The translations under genes were made by a program, and so were the position numbers. A stretch of 64,000 nucleotides of DNA from Eudromia elegans (taxonomy: Eukaryota; Chordata; Aves; Tinamiformes; Tinamidae). The notes under the pieces were generated by a model that saw nothing but the letters and a program-made list of their open reading frames with translations, ran no database searches and was not told where the DNA came from. The DNA lies in assembly GCA_003342815.1 (NCBI GenBank), contig PTEX01000119.1, positions 1,360,645 through 1,424,644 on the forward strand, read 5' to 3'. Positions 49,157-62,054 of the stretch are shown piece by piece (position 1 is the stretch's first letter; every line of letters begins with the position of its first letter).

Positions 49157-49699
49157 ATGTCAGGGTGTAATGCTAGTCTATCTATTGCTGGAAAACACAA
49201 TCGGTATTTATTGCAACAGCAGATAGGAAACAACAGTTCAGTTACTTCCTTATATTTGATTTTGAGATGTCCCTTTGGCAGACTTTTAAACCCACAACGG
49301 ACTGCTCTGACAGGTCACTCACTAACAGAAGAGGCAGACGGTAGGCTCTTTTCCTTGCAAAATCACCAAGGAAACAGAGTTTGGGATCAAGAATCTCCAC
49401 CTCTTCTTGAAGTGATTTTCTCTATAGCTCTGCAGGATGACACCTCTGAGCACCACAGAATTCACTCAAAGAGGTGCAGAAGTCAGATATCTATTGATCT
49501 GTGGATAAAAGTGTGGCACTATTCTTACGCGGATTCAAATACACATAAAATGGTATTTTATTCCATTAATAATATCAAGGCTAAAGTTTCTTCTCAGAAT
49601 GCAGGACTCATCTACTGCATCTACCTGGAATCACAGAAGATATACCTCAGAAAGGGTTTTCCAACATCATCGCTAAAATTTTATGTTTACCCCGAATGA
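49157..49699 (+). other. unrecognised 180-codon open frame
   Basis: A 180-codon frame from ATG to TGA in moderately AT-rich DNA. The inferred peptide starts MSGCNASLSI and ends KFYVYPE. It has mixed composition, no obvious membrane segment and no motif I can name. No splice sites, promoter or poly(A) signal clearly support it, and no long minus-strand frame overlaps. It could be chance, a decayed processed gene, or an old transposon remnant. Confidence 0.15.
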
Positions 49700-52600
49700 C
49701 TATAGTAAACTGGAAATCTGACAGGGGAATTGATCAGCCCAAGAATTTGTTTGGATGTGAGCTGGTAAATTCTTCTTTATCTTACAACTAAAATAATAAG
49801 TAAAAAAAAAAAATCCTACAACAGAAAGTTCTGGCCAATAAAGGAAGTGAGACTAATTCTACTACATCAGAACCTTGAAATAAAATGTGATAGATGAAAG
49901 ACAATTAATTACTCTCTAGTGATGCATTGCCAAGTACATTATTATAGCACACAGGCATTTTCAAAATCCGTTCAATGACTTGTCCAAATAATATTCCTGG
50001 GGACTGTGTCTAGCTGGGATGAGGAATACATGATGAAGAAAACCCATTACATTTTCATTTATTTTCAGAAAGATGACTTGAGTCAGAGGCTTTGCTGTCA
50101 CCACTAATTTTATCATTCATTACTCAATTCAGCTCCACATGGCGTGGAGCAAGGTAGTACCTTATCACTTCTCCAATACCTTCTACATCCAGTTTTAGAT
50201 AGGTATACCAGCACTGTGACCTACTCATATTACCCATACTTATTTCCAGCCAGGTAGCAAGATTTAAAGCTAGTAATCCAGTTTCACAATACATTTGGAT
50301 TGATCCTACTGTTTCCTGAGTAGGTGCTACCACCTGATGATACTCAAGAAATACTACCCTCTACCTTATCTCTGGGAATATTTGAGTTCTGCTTTGGAGG
50401 AAGTTAAAAAGTTTACTACTCCCTCTCTCTTTTCCTAACAGGTAGTACGCTCCTCCTTGGTAATTGGTTGTCAAGTTTGCTACAGTTTGAATTCACATTT
50501 TTTTCTGGAAAAAAAAAAGTGGATTAATGTAATTTTAATCAAGTTCTAAAGGATCAACCGAGTCAAACAAGCTTTTCCTTTCACAAAAACAACATTAATA
50601 CTATTAAGGTAGTGGGAGCTGTGAAGTTTGGTACATTTGAAAATTAATACTCCCATCATCATCTCCTTTGTTAAACCCAATAAGGCATATCCAAAGAGCC
50701 AGAGTATAGCCCAGGAACATAAGCATCTTAACAAATATATACTTAAGTATGTAAATATACACTCAAGTGTGTGTGTTTATAGGAATGATTGTACATTTAT
50801 GTATGCAGTGAGACATAAAATAAAACAAATAAACTTTGACCATGCCAGAAAGGATAAGCAATCAGAGACAAGAGAAACTTGCGCACCAGTTCTATCTCCT
50901 TGTCAGTTGTAGGATAGCCTCAGGCCTGACCCCTCTATCTCACGCTTAGCCACATACTGCCAAGGAAACAGAACTGGGCAGACTCCTCAGGCTACTCCTG
51001 CAAGAAAAAAAATCCTGTCACAAATATTTACAATCTTGACACAAAAAAACACCATACCCTTCTTTCTTCACCAGCTCGCTTGGAAGCAGACCAGCTCATA
51101 AACGCCTTAGACCACATGGTAAGGAGAGGCTCAAACAGAGTAGAACTGCAACTCTCATTATTTTTCAACATGTTGAAAGACTCCAGCCTTGTCAGCAAAG
51201 TTCATCCAAATGCCTGTTCTGTTGTGTTAGATTTAAAATAGTGCCCTGGGCCATTAAGACTGAAAGTGCGTTTTGCAGACGCGAGGCACCTCCCCTTGCA
51301 AAGGCTTTGTCCTTGCACTTCACTCTTTTACTTTCAGGCTTGCATATAGCCAAAATAGATGGCATAGAGTCTTCACTGTTCAAATCAAGACCACTTATGT
51401 TTTTGCAATGGCTCGTTCATACATTTATAGATAAACATAGCACATTCTCCACAAAGCTTCTTGACTTAATATGCTAGCTCTTGTTCTGCCCACTTATTTG
51501 AGCAAACCTTGTGGCAGGAACAAAAAGACAAACAAATAAACAAATAAAAAACATCTAGGGCATGTTAAGCCAAATCAGGACCAAAAATGGCCCATTGATT
51601 TTTTAATGACACGTAATTAGCTAGGAACCATCTGTACATCCAAGCTCAATATTTATCACTGAACAGAGAAAACAGAGTAGAAGCCAGGTGTTCATAGAAA
51701 CCTACAAATTTCCAAACACCCTTGTATAACTAATCCCAAGTAGTGTGATGCCCTGCATGCTGAATTATTGTTTATTCCAGCTAATAATTCCAGCCTCTAA
51801 CATGACCAATTTTAGGCAAACATCCTCTAACTTTGTGAGCATACCTAAACTGCTGTTAGTCTGTCTGCCACTTTACCAAACATCGTCCATGCAAGCACCT
51901 CCAGAGCCCTACAACAAAACCCCCAACAAAAGTTATTAGCTCATGGAGTCCAGCCCATGCTGCTGAAACTCCATCACATAATGCTTTCCACCAAGATACT
52001 TGAACCCTATTCTCCATAGGATCATTAGGAAATGCAAGACAGATCTGTATTCTCATTAGTATGTTCAATAATAAGCAAGTCTGAAATGAAGTGAAATACA
52101 GCTGTTTTCTTTCGCTTAGTCATACTTCATAAAATAAACCAGGAGGGGAGATGCAAACTCAGTTTGCCTTTTGCTTGATCAGTGAAGATACTCTCATTAG
52201 AAAGTAGGTGATGATAGATTCGAGGGAAGAGTAAATCTATAGCTATCACCCAAGACTTGGACACTGGCATATTCTCCTTTAATTCAATTTTTAGTGTATG
52301 TACACAGAGGCTAAAATGTAACTAGAAATGTAAACTTAAACAAGTAGCTTTATTTTGGCTTAAAGCATATCCAGGATGATAATCAGTAAAAATGGAAATG
52401 TTAAGATGAAGGACGAGCAGGATCACCTCACACAATCAGTGTGGATCATTGCATCAGTCCAGTGCACACTACCAAGAAAATGAAGTGTTGCAACATCATG
52501 AATGCTATACACACCATTTTGAGGTATTACTTTTTAGCCTTCTACAGAGGACTCAGTAGGAATAGCAGACTGATTCAACAGTTCCTATTGAAAAGCCATA

Positions 52601-55600
52601 CTATGTAAAATTGCAATACATGGAATCCACAACACAAAGTCTTCCCACGACTGGAAAGCACACAGACTGGATATGTGAATATTCTCCAGGTGGGTAGTAA
52701 CTTCCAGTTATTGTAGCAGCCTGAACTCAGGTAAAGGAACTTGGGTGAAGAAGTTACTAGATACTACATACCAACAGGCAAAATTTTAATTGCAATCTGC
52801 ATATAAAAATTTTTTCTTGATAGGAGAGATGTCATAAGGAGAATGTCATAAGTCTTCTTACACTGATTAACCAGTATGTAAAACATGAATAATCCAGTAT
52901 ATATTTTTCAAGTATTTGCTTCCCTGACTGCCTTCCTCCCCCACCTCACCCCATCTTTTAAAAACAATCCATCATAAAAATAACTTCTGGTCAGTCATAG
53001 AGCTGTACGGAAGGTCAGCAAAAGGCTCTTTGTCTCTTTGCTTCCTTGTTCCTGCAGAAACTCCCATTCACATGACAATAGTGCATGTCCCATTCCTCTA
53101 TCTTACAAAATAGTCAGATCTTATATTCAAAGCTCCAAATTTGCCTCATCAGAAATATAAAGATTGATTTCATTATGCAGGAAGCTTTTATGATTGCATA
53201 TGGATCAAAATCTAAAAACCCATCCATTAGAAAAAAGTACTATTCTTTAACTTTACTCTTTTGACCTAAAAATGTTTCAAAGTTTCAGCTGAATTATTCA
53301 TTTCTCTTATGTGTAATCAAGGCTTATTACGTTTTGCCTGGAGAATAGAAGGTCTTCTAAATGCTGAAGAGCAGAAATCTTTCCTGCTTCCTACCCACTT
53401 CACAATTAATGCAGGACAGTTGCCAAAGCAGATGAAAAGATGTACATAAAAAGCCTGCAAGGTAAAGTCATCTCTGGTGACCCAGCTGGTAAAAGATTTC
53501 TAGCGAGGGACATGTCAGCTATACATGAAAATACCATTTTCTTCAATGCTGCTTTTAGCCATATTGGAGTAATAAAAAGCTACTGGTGGTATTTCAAACA
53601 ATATCACATAAAAGTCTGATTAATACTGAAGTCAGACTCTTATTTGTGATGTGTGCCATATACCAGAGCATGGCACATATTGGCCAAGGTTCCTACATGT
53701 CAGCATGAAGCATTCTGTGTCTCAACATGACTGGAGATCTGTACCACATTGACCTGGGGCTCATTGAATCTTCGTCTTCTGAAATTGCAAAAAGGACTAG
53801 CAGTATGAAATGACCAGGTTTAATTTACTTATTACATAATGCTAGAGAGCAGTGGATAAAAGATGGCTGAGTGAAAGGAAGCAGACATCAAAAGAAATAG
53901 GTAGGTAAGTGAGGGGAGAAGCTCTCAAACACTGAATACAGAATTCGATTTTACAGCTTCCCAGATTAAAATGAGTATGCAATTTCAGTTTCTCTTTCAT
54001 TCATGTCACCCTACCCACTAAGGAAAAATGATTGTTTTTCAGAGAAAGTTCTCCAAAACTTTCAGTATTTCATTTAACCCTTCACAGTAAGATATCTTGG
54101 CCAGCAGATGTTCTAGCACGGGCTATCCTGAGAGAAGTCTCATACTTCTCCATTTTAGTTTGGCTAAATATATCAAGAGAAAGTCTTCTTTTCTCTGTCC
54201 CATGAACCTAGACATCTAGTCAATATATGAAGTGGTCTAATCACTTAGCAGTTTATATCTTCTAGTATTTAGATTAAGAGAAAGAAAAATGAATATGGCA
54301 TCTGTAACACACATGACAATGTCTCCTTTGGTCACATTTTTTTTCCTGAAACAGTTTCAATAAGCACATCAGGACAAGAAAACATCTCCATCTCCTCAGA
54401 GAAAAGGACACTTTAGCAGGAATGAGAAGCGTTGGTCTCATTGCACTTATATAATCCTTAGTTTTCCTGTGAGAAGGCAAATAAAAGCATCAAGTGTGTG
54501 GTTTTGTTCTGTGCGCTTTGTGCTGGTACGTTAAAGCACCTAGAGTCTTTTTTGCTTTATTGCTCCACTGTGTCCATGAATTGTAACTGTGTGTGGTTCT
54601 CAGCCAATTTTGCTTCAAGTTACTTCAAGCTGTCACACACTGACAACCTGGTGTATACAGACAGATGTTAGCATCAAAGTCAGTTGTGAGACTAAGTTCA
54701 AAAGAAGCAAAATTCTTCCTAAAATTAATGCAGAACACCCATTAGGCACTCTGGCAACCAAGTAGGAACTATCTTCTGGAAGAATATCCGCACACAAGAA
54801 ACCCAACTCACTTGCCTCCATATGTATAGCTACCACTCAGTACTGGTTTCTTCTGCTGTTTCTTTTTTCTTAAACAGAAGAAAAGCAAAAGGGAGATTTA
54901 AACTAATAATTGTATCTGGTTGTGTTACTCCATTCTTGCACCAGACTATAAATTCTAGTCTCCAGAAGCTTTACAGGAAAGAAATTCTACCATCTAGCAG
55001 GTTTAGTTTGATATGCATTCCATTGTCTTGGGTAAAAAAAAATGCTAAGAATTTTCCTGCAAGTCAAGCACAAGGAAGAAAACCACTTATGAAAGGATAA
55101 CTGTTTTATTATGAAGTCTGACTGAATGATCATCCCCAAAGCTTGAGAGGGTTTGAGGGATATCAGGATACTAATATGGAGAAAAAGAAGAGGGTGTATG
55201 AGGGGAAGAAAAACACCTGCAGCTTTGAGCTTTGACTTGCATCTCCCTTTCCATCCTCCAAAATGATCCATCCTTGGCAAGGGCACTGCTGAAGCCCTAG
55301 TTACAGAGCCTTGCATAAAATTACTGCTAAGTAATTGAATTTGACCTTTACAGAGCAGCACAAGAGCTCAAAGGCTCCAGGTCACTGCAAACAAGCTGAA
55401 GAAACTTACGACACCCCACTGGCAGAACCAGCAGGTAGGCTCCAACTCCCAAATCTGCCTGCCCATGTGGCTAGTTCCTATAATGCACCCTTCAGCAAAA
55501 CCTTTTCCTCTTGGACACCAAGCTTTTCTCAGTGACTGTGCCTTTACTAGCCAAAAGCACTTCAGAAAAAAAGTCAGCAGAAAGGATGGAGTTTAATGAC

Positions 55601-56154
55601 TGAAAGTGGCACGGTTTATGGCAGAGCATCATGTTGGTACAAAATCCAAATGTCTGCGCACAACAAGAAATGCTAACAGCACTGAAGTCAGATTCCCTAC
55701 CCTCTCTAAGGACGCTAATGACTAGACTCATTTCATTTGCAGTGTTCTAGATAAGATTAGTATTATTGAAAATTGGCGGGGAAAAGCTAGATCAGACGTT
55801 TTTCAAAAGTCACTGTGTTTCAGTCTTCAGATGATAGAGGGAATAACAAAGCACAACAGATGCTGCACAATGTCATTGGAGAACTGTAACACCACTCAAG
55901 GCAACACCTTACTGATCCCATTTCTGCCCACCGTGCCAGACACAGCACAGCTCTGAGGCACCCACTGCTGCCCAAAATATCTAAAAAAATCACAGCAGCG
56001 AGACAGCAATACCCATCTTGCTATGTTGATTGAATATAACAAAACAACATTTTAATATCACTTTTGGCAGAGTACAAGGGCATTCTGAGTAGTTTGACAA
56101 ATGGCTATTCAAATGTATACTTTTAAATTCCTGCTACTGTATATTATTTCCAAA
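49700..56154. other. AT-rich non-coding stretch, no gene seen
   Basis: About 6.4 kb without a recognisable gene, RNA or mobile element. There is an A-run at 49802-49812 and AAAC/AAAT-type runs around 51523-51550. Overlapping frames at 54.8-55.5 kb (up to 124 codons, minus strand) carry no domain. Confidence 0.65.
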
Positions 56155-56173
56155 ACAAACAAACAAACAAAAA
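56155..56173. repeat. (CAAA)n microsatellite
   Basis: Four to five copies of CAAA. Short simple repeat. Confidence 0.85.
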
Positions 56174-59100
56174 GAGTATTTTTAGCAATGCCTTGTCACT
56201 GAAACATCCAAAAGAAAGAACATATTTATGCAGATATGCAAGAGCTAAGTGGCACCACTGGAACTCCTGGGAGTTCCCCATTAAATTCGTATTCTGATCT
56301 TAAAATGGGAAAAAAAAAAAAAAAGAGAGAGAGAATGTCTTGAAAGACTGAATTTAAATGCTTCAACTGAAAGTTGTCCCTGAAGAACTGCAGGAGTAGG
56401 AAGGAAAGGAAAAGCAAATGTAAGCAAAAAGATCCTGTGGAGAGACAGAGGACTAGATTTAAAAGAAAACAGGAACTTTTTTTTTTATTATGATTATGCT
56501 AATGCATCAATTTTTTATGTCAAATCCAAAAATCAAATCAAAGCAAAAATTGAGAATAATTGAGTATACCAGGAGAAGCTTGTTGATATTAGAGAGACTT
56601 TCTTCTGGTTTAGATATTTATCTTTTTAAATCTTCATGACTTAAATCAAAGTCGTTTTTATATGTTTAAAGATGAACAGTCTAACACTTCTACAATAGAC
56701 CTTATGTACCTGCCTCAGGATTTTTTTCGTTTTTAAACATGCTATGTATAGAAACATCAGCCATAAGAATGGTTTCAAGGACAAATATTTTTAGAGAAGA
56801 AATGTTTTAAGGGAGAGGTGTGGATGAAATGACAGTGAAGATAAAATGCAATGCTACCACTCCATTATTGACCAAGTCACTTAAGGTCACATTTATCGAG
56901 TAAAAATCTTCAGGAGTCAAGTTTGTTCACTAATTTTCCACAGGGCAGTTTGTACATCAGAGTTTCTATTGAGACTCTTAGTATGGGTTCTTTACTACTC
57001 CCCAAGTGCAGCCTTCTTATATAGAGGGCTGTAAGAAAAAGAGAGTGAAAGCCATAAGAAGATCGTTTTCTTCCTGCAAGATCAAATTAGCTGAGTTTGT
57101 ACTCATCACACCCATATCTATATAAAGACTTGTAGTCAAGTACATGGTTTGAAAGCAACAGGCTCAAGGATGGTACAGACAGTCTCTGCCTCATTGGTGG
57201 CACACACTAGAAAAGCCAGAATATTACAGGGAGTTATGAAAAAGACCATCCCATGCATAAGGTAGGCAAAGCTGCCTGAGGAACCAGACTAGTGAACTCA
57301 TTCGTATTTGTAAAGTACTTAAGTTCTCTAACAACAAGGACCACTGAAAGATCCCAAGGAGGTTACAAGGAGTTCAGAGAAATGCTTGGAGAGCACATCT
57401 CTCTCACACATTGAATACACGTTCAGGATAACAAGAAACCAGTAAAACCACATAGTGGCTAGCTGTGGATAAAGAGAAATCCCACACAACAACCAGGGCA
57501 GAGAGCGTCTGTAAAATGAGCTGATAAATGAAGAGCACAACAGAAATATATGGAGTAACAAATATTTGAACAATATTTGAACTGATATGAGCAGCCTTGA
57601 TTCTGTCAACTCGGGTTTTTGAGCATAGACATACACTCTTAGTGGATGTAGTAAGGAAAATTAGAACCATATTACCACTTCTAGACGGGGCCATGTTGTC
57701 CCACACCACGCACTGAGGTGAGAACTGTGCTGCAACCCACTCAAGATAACAGCTGCATTAAATTACAGTCTTCAAGTTTTCCATTTACAGTGTTTTTGTA
57801 TCTGCCCTATCAGCACTTTGGAACGCTGAAGCCAGACTAACTGATTAATGTCTACAGGTTTCCTATCCTCTGATCCTGGTGGTCTTACTGGAAGACCAAG
57901 TACTGTTTTCATGCAAATTCCAAGGTTTCCAGAGTAATCTCTTTTGAAAGAGACCATGCATGGCACTGTTGCTCATTAACATTACAGCATCTAAGATCTG
58001 TTTACTTCTATAAAAGCAAGTATTTTTCTCATGCTCCCAGGCTTTATTAGAGTTCCTTTCCCATGACCATGCTTAAAAACCCAGAACAAGAAAAGTAGAA
58101 ATTTTAAAAGGAAAAGAAATATCTCACAAGTCATAGATTATCACCTATGAAATCACTCTGTGGTATTAGCTAGACTGATAAATTTTTCCCATTACAATAA
58201 AGACTTAATTAAGTCTATCTTAAAAGAATAATTGCTTTTTGTAACTAATTTTGGAGAACTGGAGAAGAAGGTCTTTGGGAAGATACTGAATGAATGAGAA
58301 TATTGGGAAACACAAAGTTTATTACCTAGATGTAGATTTTAGCAGTCAATTGCTATTATAACTCAGTTTTCACATGATTAATCAAAGCAAATAAGATGCA
58401 GAGCTTTATCACAGGCTGAAGTCAGTACAGCATTGCTTGACATTTTTAGCCTTTAGAGCACATGAGAAATGCTGCCCACAGATCCTTGGTTTAGACTGGG
58501 CATGATCAAAAAAAGTACTTAAAAAAATTAAAACAAAAAATAGTGCCTCAATACTGTAAATACTGCATTGGGTTATCACATCTATACCACAACAATCAAT
58601 GCATCAGCTCAATGTACTTTCCTTATAAAATCCTTCCCATAAAAGGAGCAGGAACATAAACAATTCTATCTCTTTTAAAATAAGTCTGCAAGAGAAAATA
58701 ATGGAATATAACTGAGTTTGAAGAAACAGGAATAAAGAGTTTTTCCTCTGGGATTAGACTTTTTTTCCCTCCATTTAATTTGCTGGAGGATGAAAGAACG
58801 GTACAGCAAGGAAAGAAGCAAAGACCTCAGAACTGGTCTTTTAAAGCAAATGAATTGCACTATAAACTGTAATATCAGCATTATCCCCCATTTTGGAGTA
58901 TTTTCCTGTTCCAAGCCCGTGAATAAATTATGTACAGAATTTAGGTCACTTCCACCTTCCAGTAACTATCACATTTTCAAGAAAGGGAAGTATAAGGCAA
59001 AAGAGACAAAGGCTCCTACTGAATTTAACTCTAGTTTTTAAAGAGTTGAAATTTTGCATTCTGAAATGCCTAATACTTTTCTTTCTGATTAACAGAGTTA

Positions 59101-59280
59101 CAAGTGTGCAAAAGCATTTCACAACAAACAAATTTGTTTAATTACACTAAGTATTTCAAACCAAGAAAAAATGTAACACTAAATTATCACAGGTATAAAA
59201 AGTGAAGTCTCAAATTCACATAGGGACTGCATTCATCCTCACTTGATTCACTTGATTTTACATCAAGCTAGGGAAAAGAG
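56174..59280. other. AT-rich non-coding stretch, no gene seen
   Basis: No gene recognised. An A-run of about 15 followed by five GA units lies at 56310-56334. Overlapping minus frames of 101-102 codons at 57.33-57.71 kb are hydrophobic only because of T-rich codons and have no recognisable domain. Confidence 0.62.
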
Positions 59281-59295
59281 AAAAAAAAAAAAAAA
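59281..59295. repeat. poly(A) tract, 15 bases
   Basis: Uninterrupted A run between GAAAAGAG and GGGAT. Simple repeat. Confidence 0.9.
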
Positions 59296-60107
59296 GGGAT
59301 TTTGCAATGATTTATCCCTGAGGATAAAGGACGAGATTAAGCTGTAAACTACAGCTGTCCCCGCAGGGCATTTTAGATGACTCTGTGCAATGCCCTGTGT
59401 AAAACATACATGAAGCCGGAACTGAGATTTATCATTCAGCCAAACCTTCTACTGGTAGCTTTAGGAAATTTTTACAGCAGTCTAAATACCTAGGGTCTTT
59501 TATTTCCATTCTCCCCCTTCATATTCTGCAAAGTGTGCTCCAAATATCTAGGACTTTGATTTTCTTGATGACCAGAAAGTGTTCCAAGAAAAACAGATGT
59601 CCAAAGAATGATATTTATTCTTAATTTCATTATTTACTTGATTAGCACTCTCCAAATGTCTTTCCTCAAGAAGATTCTGGGGTCTCCAAAGGAAAAAGCA
59701 AAAATCTATCACAAAGTGGTAGATAATTAAAAAACACAGAAGTACCAACCTTTTGTCTTTGTTTTTCAAAAACCACACCACTGAGACATTGCATGATTAG
59801 TTCTCTTCATAGTGCCCTGAAGCAGTCTGATGGTTCTTTGGCTGTTGAGGAATTTGTGCTCATTGACTGTTCAGTTCTGTTCAGTTTCCTGAAATCAAGC
59901 AAAAAACCTATAGCAATACCATTGGCACAAAGGCTTCTGTTTATGCTTCATTAAGAAAACCTAAATATAGGCTAGAGGTTTACATTTGTCTCAGTATTAT
60001 CATTACTTATCAGTAATTATCAGTATTATCATATTACCATTATCCATTCAGTATACTATACAGAGATATATATATATACACACATGCATATATATTTGCA
60101 GAGAGAG
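59296..60107. other. non-coding, with a degenerate ATCAGTATTATC repeat
   Basis: No gene seen. At 59990-60060 the words TCAGTATTATC and ATCAGTAATTATC recur with small changes, suggesting local slippage. An alternating TATA/CACA stretch follows at 60066-60096. Confidence 0.55.
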
Positions 60108-60135
60108 ATTTGGCAAAATTAATTTGGCAAAATTA
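60108..60135. repeat. 14-bp perfect tandem duplication
   Basis: ATTTGGCAAAATTA is repeated head-to-tail with no mismatch. Small local duplication. Confidence 0.9.
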
Positions 60136-62020
60136 ACCACCTGGAAGCCAGCACTGGATTTGGAGCACTTATAGTTCTCTTCTCTCTTTCAGAAAAACTC
60201 CCACTTTCTGGAAGAAGTGGATTCATAAAAGAGATGAGCAAGCAGTTATCCCTTGTATTTACATTCCATAAATTAATTCCATAAACTAACTATTTTTATG
60301 TATATTCCCCAGATACACTGCAGCCCAAATTAAGCTGTCTTCTAGACCCACATAGGATGTCATTTGCTTTTCTTGACAAGTGAGCTTCTGCCAATTTCTT
60401 GCATGTATAAAGTGTCAGGAAGGATATTTAACTGCTTGATTTGCTTCAAAAATTACAGAGTACACCTCAGAGAGGAAGTAAGCAGTTTTCAAAATGGGTC
60501 AGCGATTCAGTCTTATTTATAGACATTTATGCTTCAGGCATCACTATTTTGATGAGCTGGGATAACTTTATTTCAAAGTCATATTTTAAAGCATTTTTCA
60601 CATACCTTTCCATTTAATGGAAAAAAAATTACCCTCTGTTCATACATTATTTCATTAGAACTTTTGTCACGTAACCTTTTAGCACATAATCAAGTTATTT
60701 GCATAGAAAATGAGCGACACTTACTATCTTCACAAGGAAGTGATCACCTTTATAATATAATTACATTTGTGTAATTAAGGGAAGTTGAAGTACTAACCAG
60801 ATAATCTCGATCCCAACTGTACTCCACACCAAAACTTGTCAGGTAGTGTTTTGGAAAAGGTCAAATATAGAAATGTCTTTGTACTACATTTGTACTCCTT
60901 TCATTAAAGGAGGAACCAAATTAATTATTTAGGAAATCTAAGAAATAGTTGTTGTAGACATAATGTCCAAGGAAAGCACCTAAAACTGACAGCTCTAGTT
61001 AGCAAGCTGGAGAATTGGTTAGGCAGCAACAGATTAACACAACATCTTGTTTGCATGCACATAAATGCTCTTTAGGAGTTTGTAATTGAAGATAGTGTAG
61101 TTAAATCACAACAGCTTGCCCACTGAACAAAATTGTCTCAAGAATATAAATTCTTTGGGCAAAGGCTGTCTTTACAAGAGCTCATGTAGTATATGAAATT
61201 CAACTGTCATTTATATCAAATGATAATGATATTATTAGTGCCTATGCTCATTATGTTCAATATTTCTCCCTTTAATACTTCCATCTTTGTTCCATTTCTC
61301 TCCTTTTCTTTCTTCATATGTAATATACCACATTTCTCTGGGCAGATTCAGTGGTCAACAGCCTAATAGACTAAGAATATGAACACCTAAATCAATGCCA
61401 CTGCTATATATCATTGCCAATTTTCATCATTGATATTTTTTTCCAGTTAAGGTACTCTTTTTTGTCTTGGCCTCACTGCAAGACCAAGTAGACTGAAAAA
61501 CGGAGACTAATACATTTGGCACACCCACTACTTTCTCTTTCTTTCTAATTTCAGGTTTCATTTAGTCTTTTCAAAATAACTTTGAAGCAAACATCTTTAA
61601 TGCAGATCAAACTAATGACTGTTACATAGCGCTGAGAACCATTTGGTCTCCAAGGTCTCCTTCTCTATTATTCCAGATTTTCACAGAGCTTTAATCATTA
61701 ATGTTTCTGCTGAAGCAAGAATTTCTCATTTACACACATACCAAACAGAAGAAAGCATATTAAAAATGGTATTTGGTACAAATCATACTTTTAGAAGCCT
61801 CGTTTCACTCTCCAGGCTTTCAACTAATCAACACGTTTCAAAACTAGACTATGATTGTCTCCCCTTTGCCAGGGAACTCACATCGACTTTTCTGCAGCTA
61901 TCCTTACAGATTTGTCTTCTGAATTACATAGCTCCAGTGCAACCTTCTGGAAAACTAAGCCTACCTTACAGTTCCACATACTGAAAAAGCAATTGTTAAA
62001 GTTCTGAGAGCTACAGATAG
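60136..62020. other. AT-rich non-coding stretch, no gene seen
   Basis: No recognisable gene or mobile element. A 113-codon frame at 61643-61984 has no motif. Confidence 0.62.

Positions 62021-62048
<28 letters not shown>
62021..62048. repeat. (AT)14 microsatellite
   Basis: Fourteen uninterrupted AT dinucleotides. Likely polymorphic and able to form a cruciform. The minus-strand frame through it encodes an Ile-Tyr run and is not a gene. Confidence 0.97.

Positions 62049-62054
<6 letters not shown>

Noticed and set aside
57328..57709. Overlapping hydrophobic minus-strand frames (101 and 102 codons)
   Set aside because: Two different frames of the same T-rich DNA look equally hydrophobic, which indicates base composition rather than coding.
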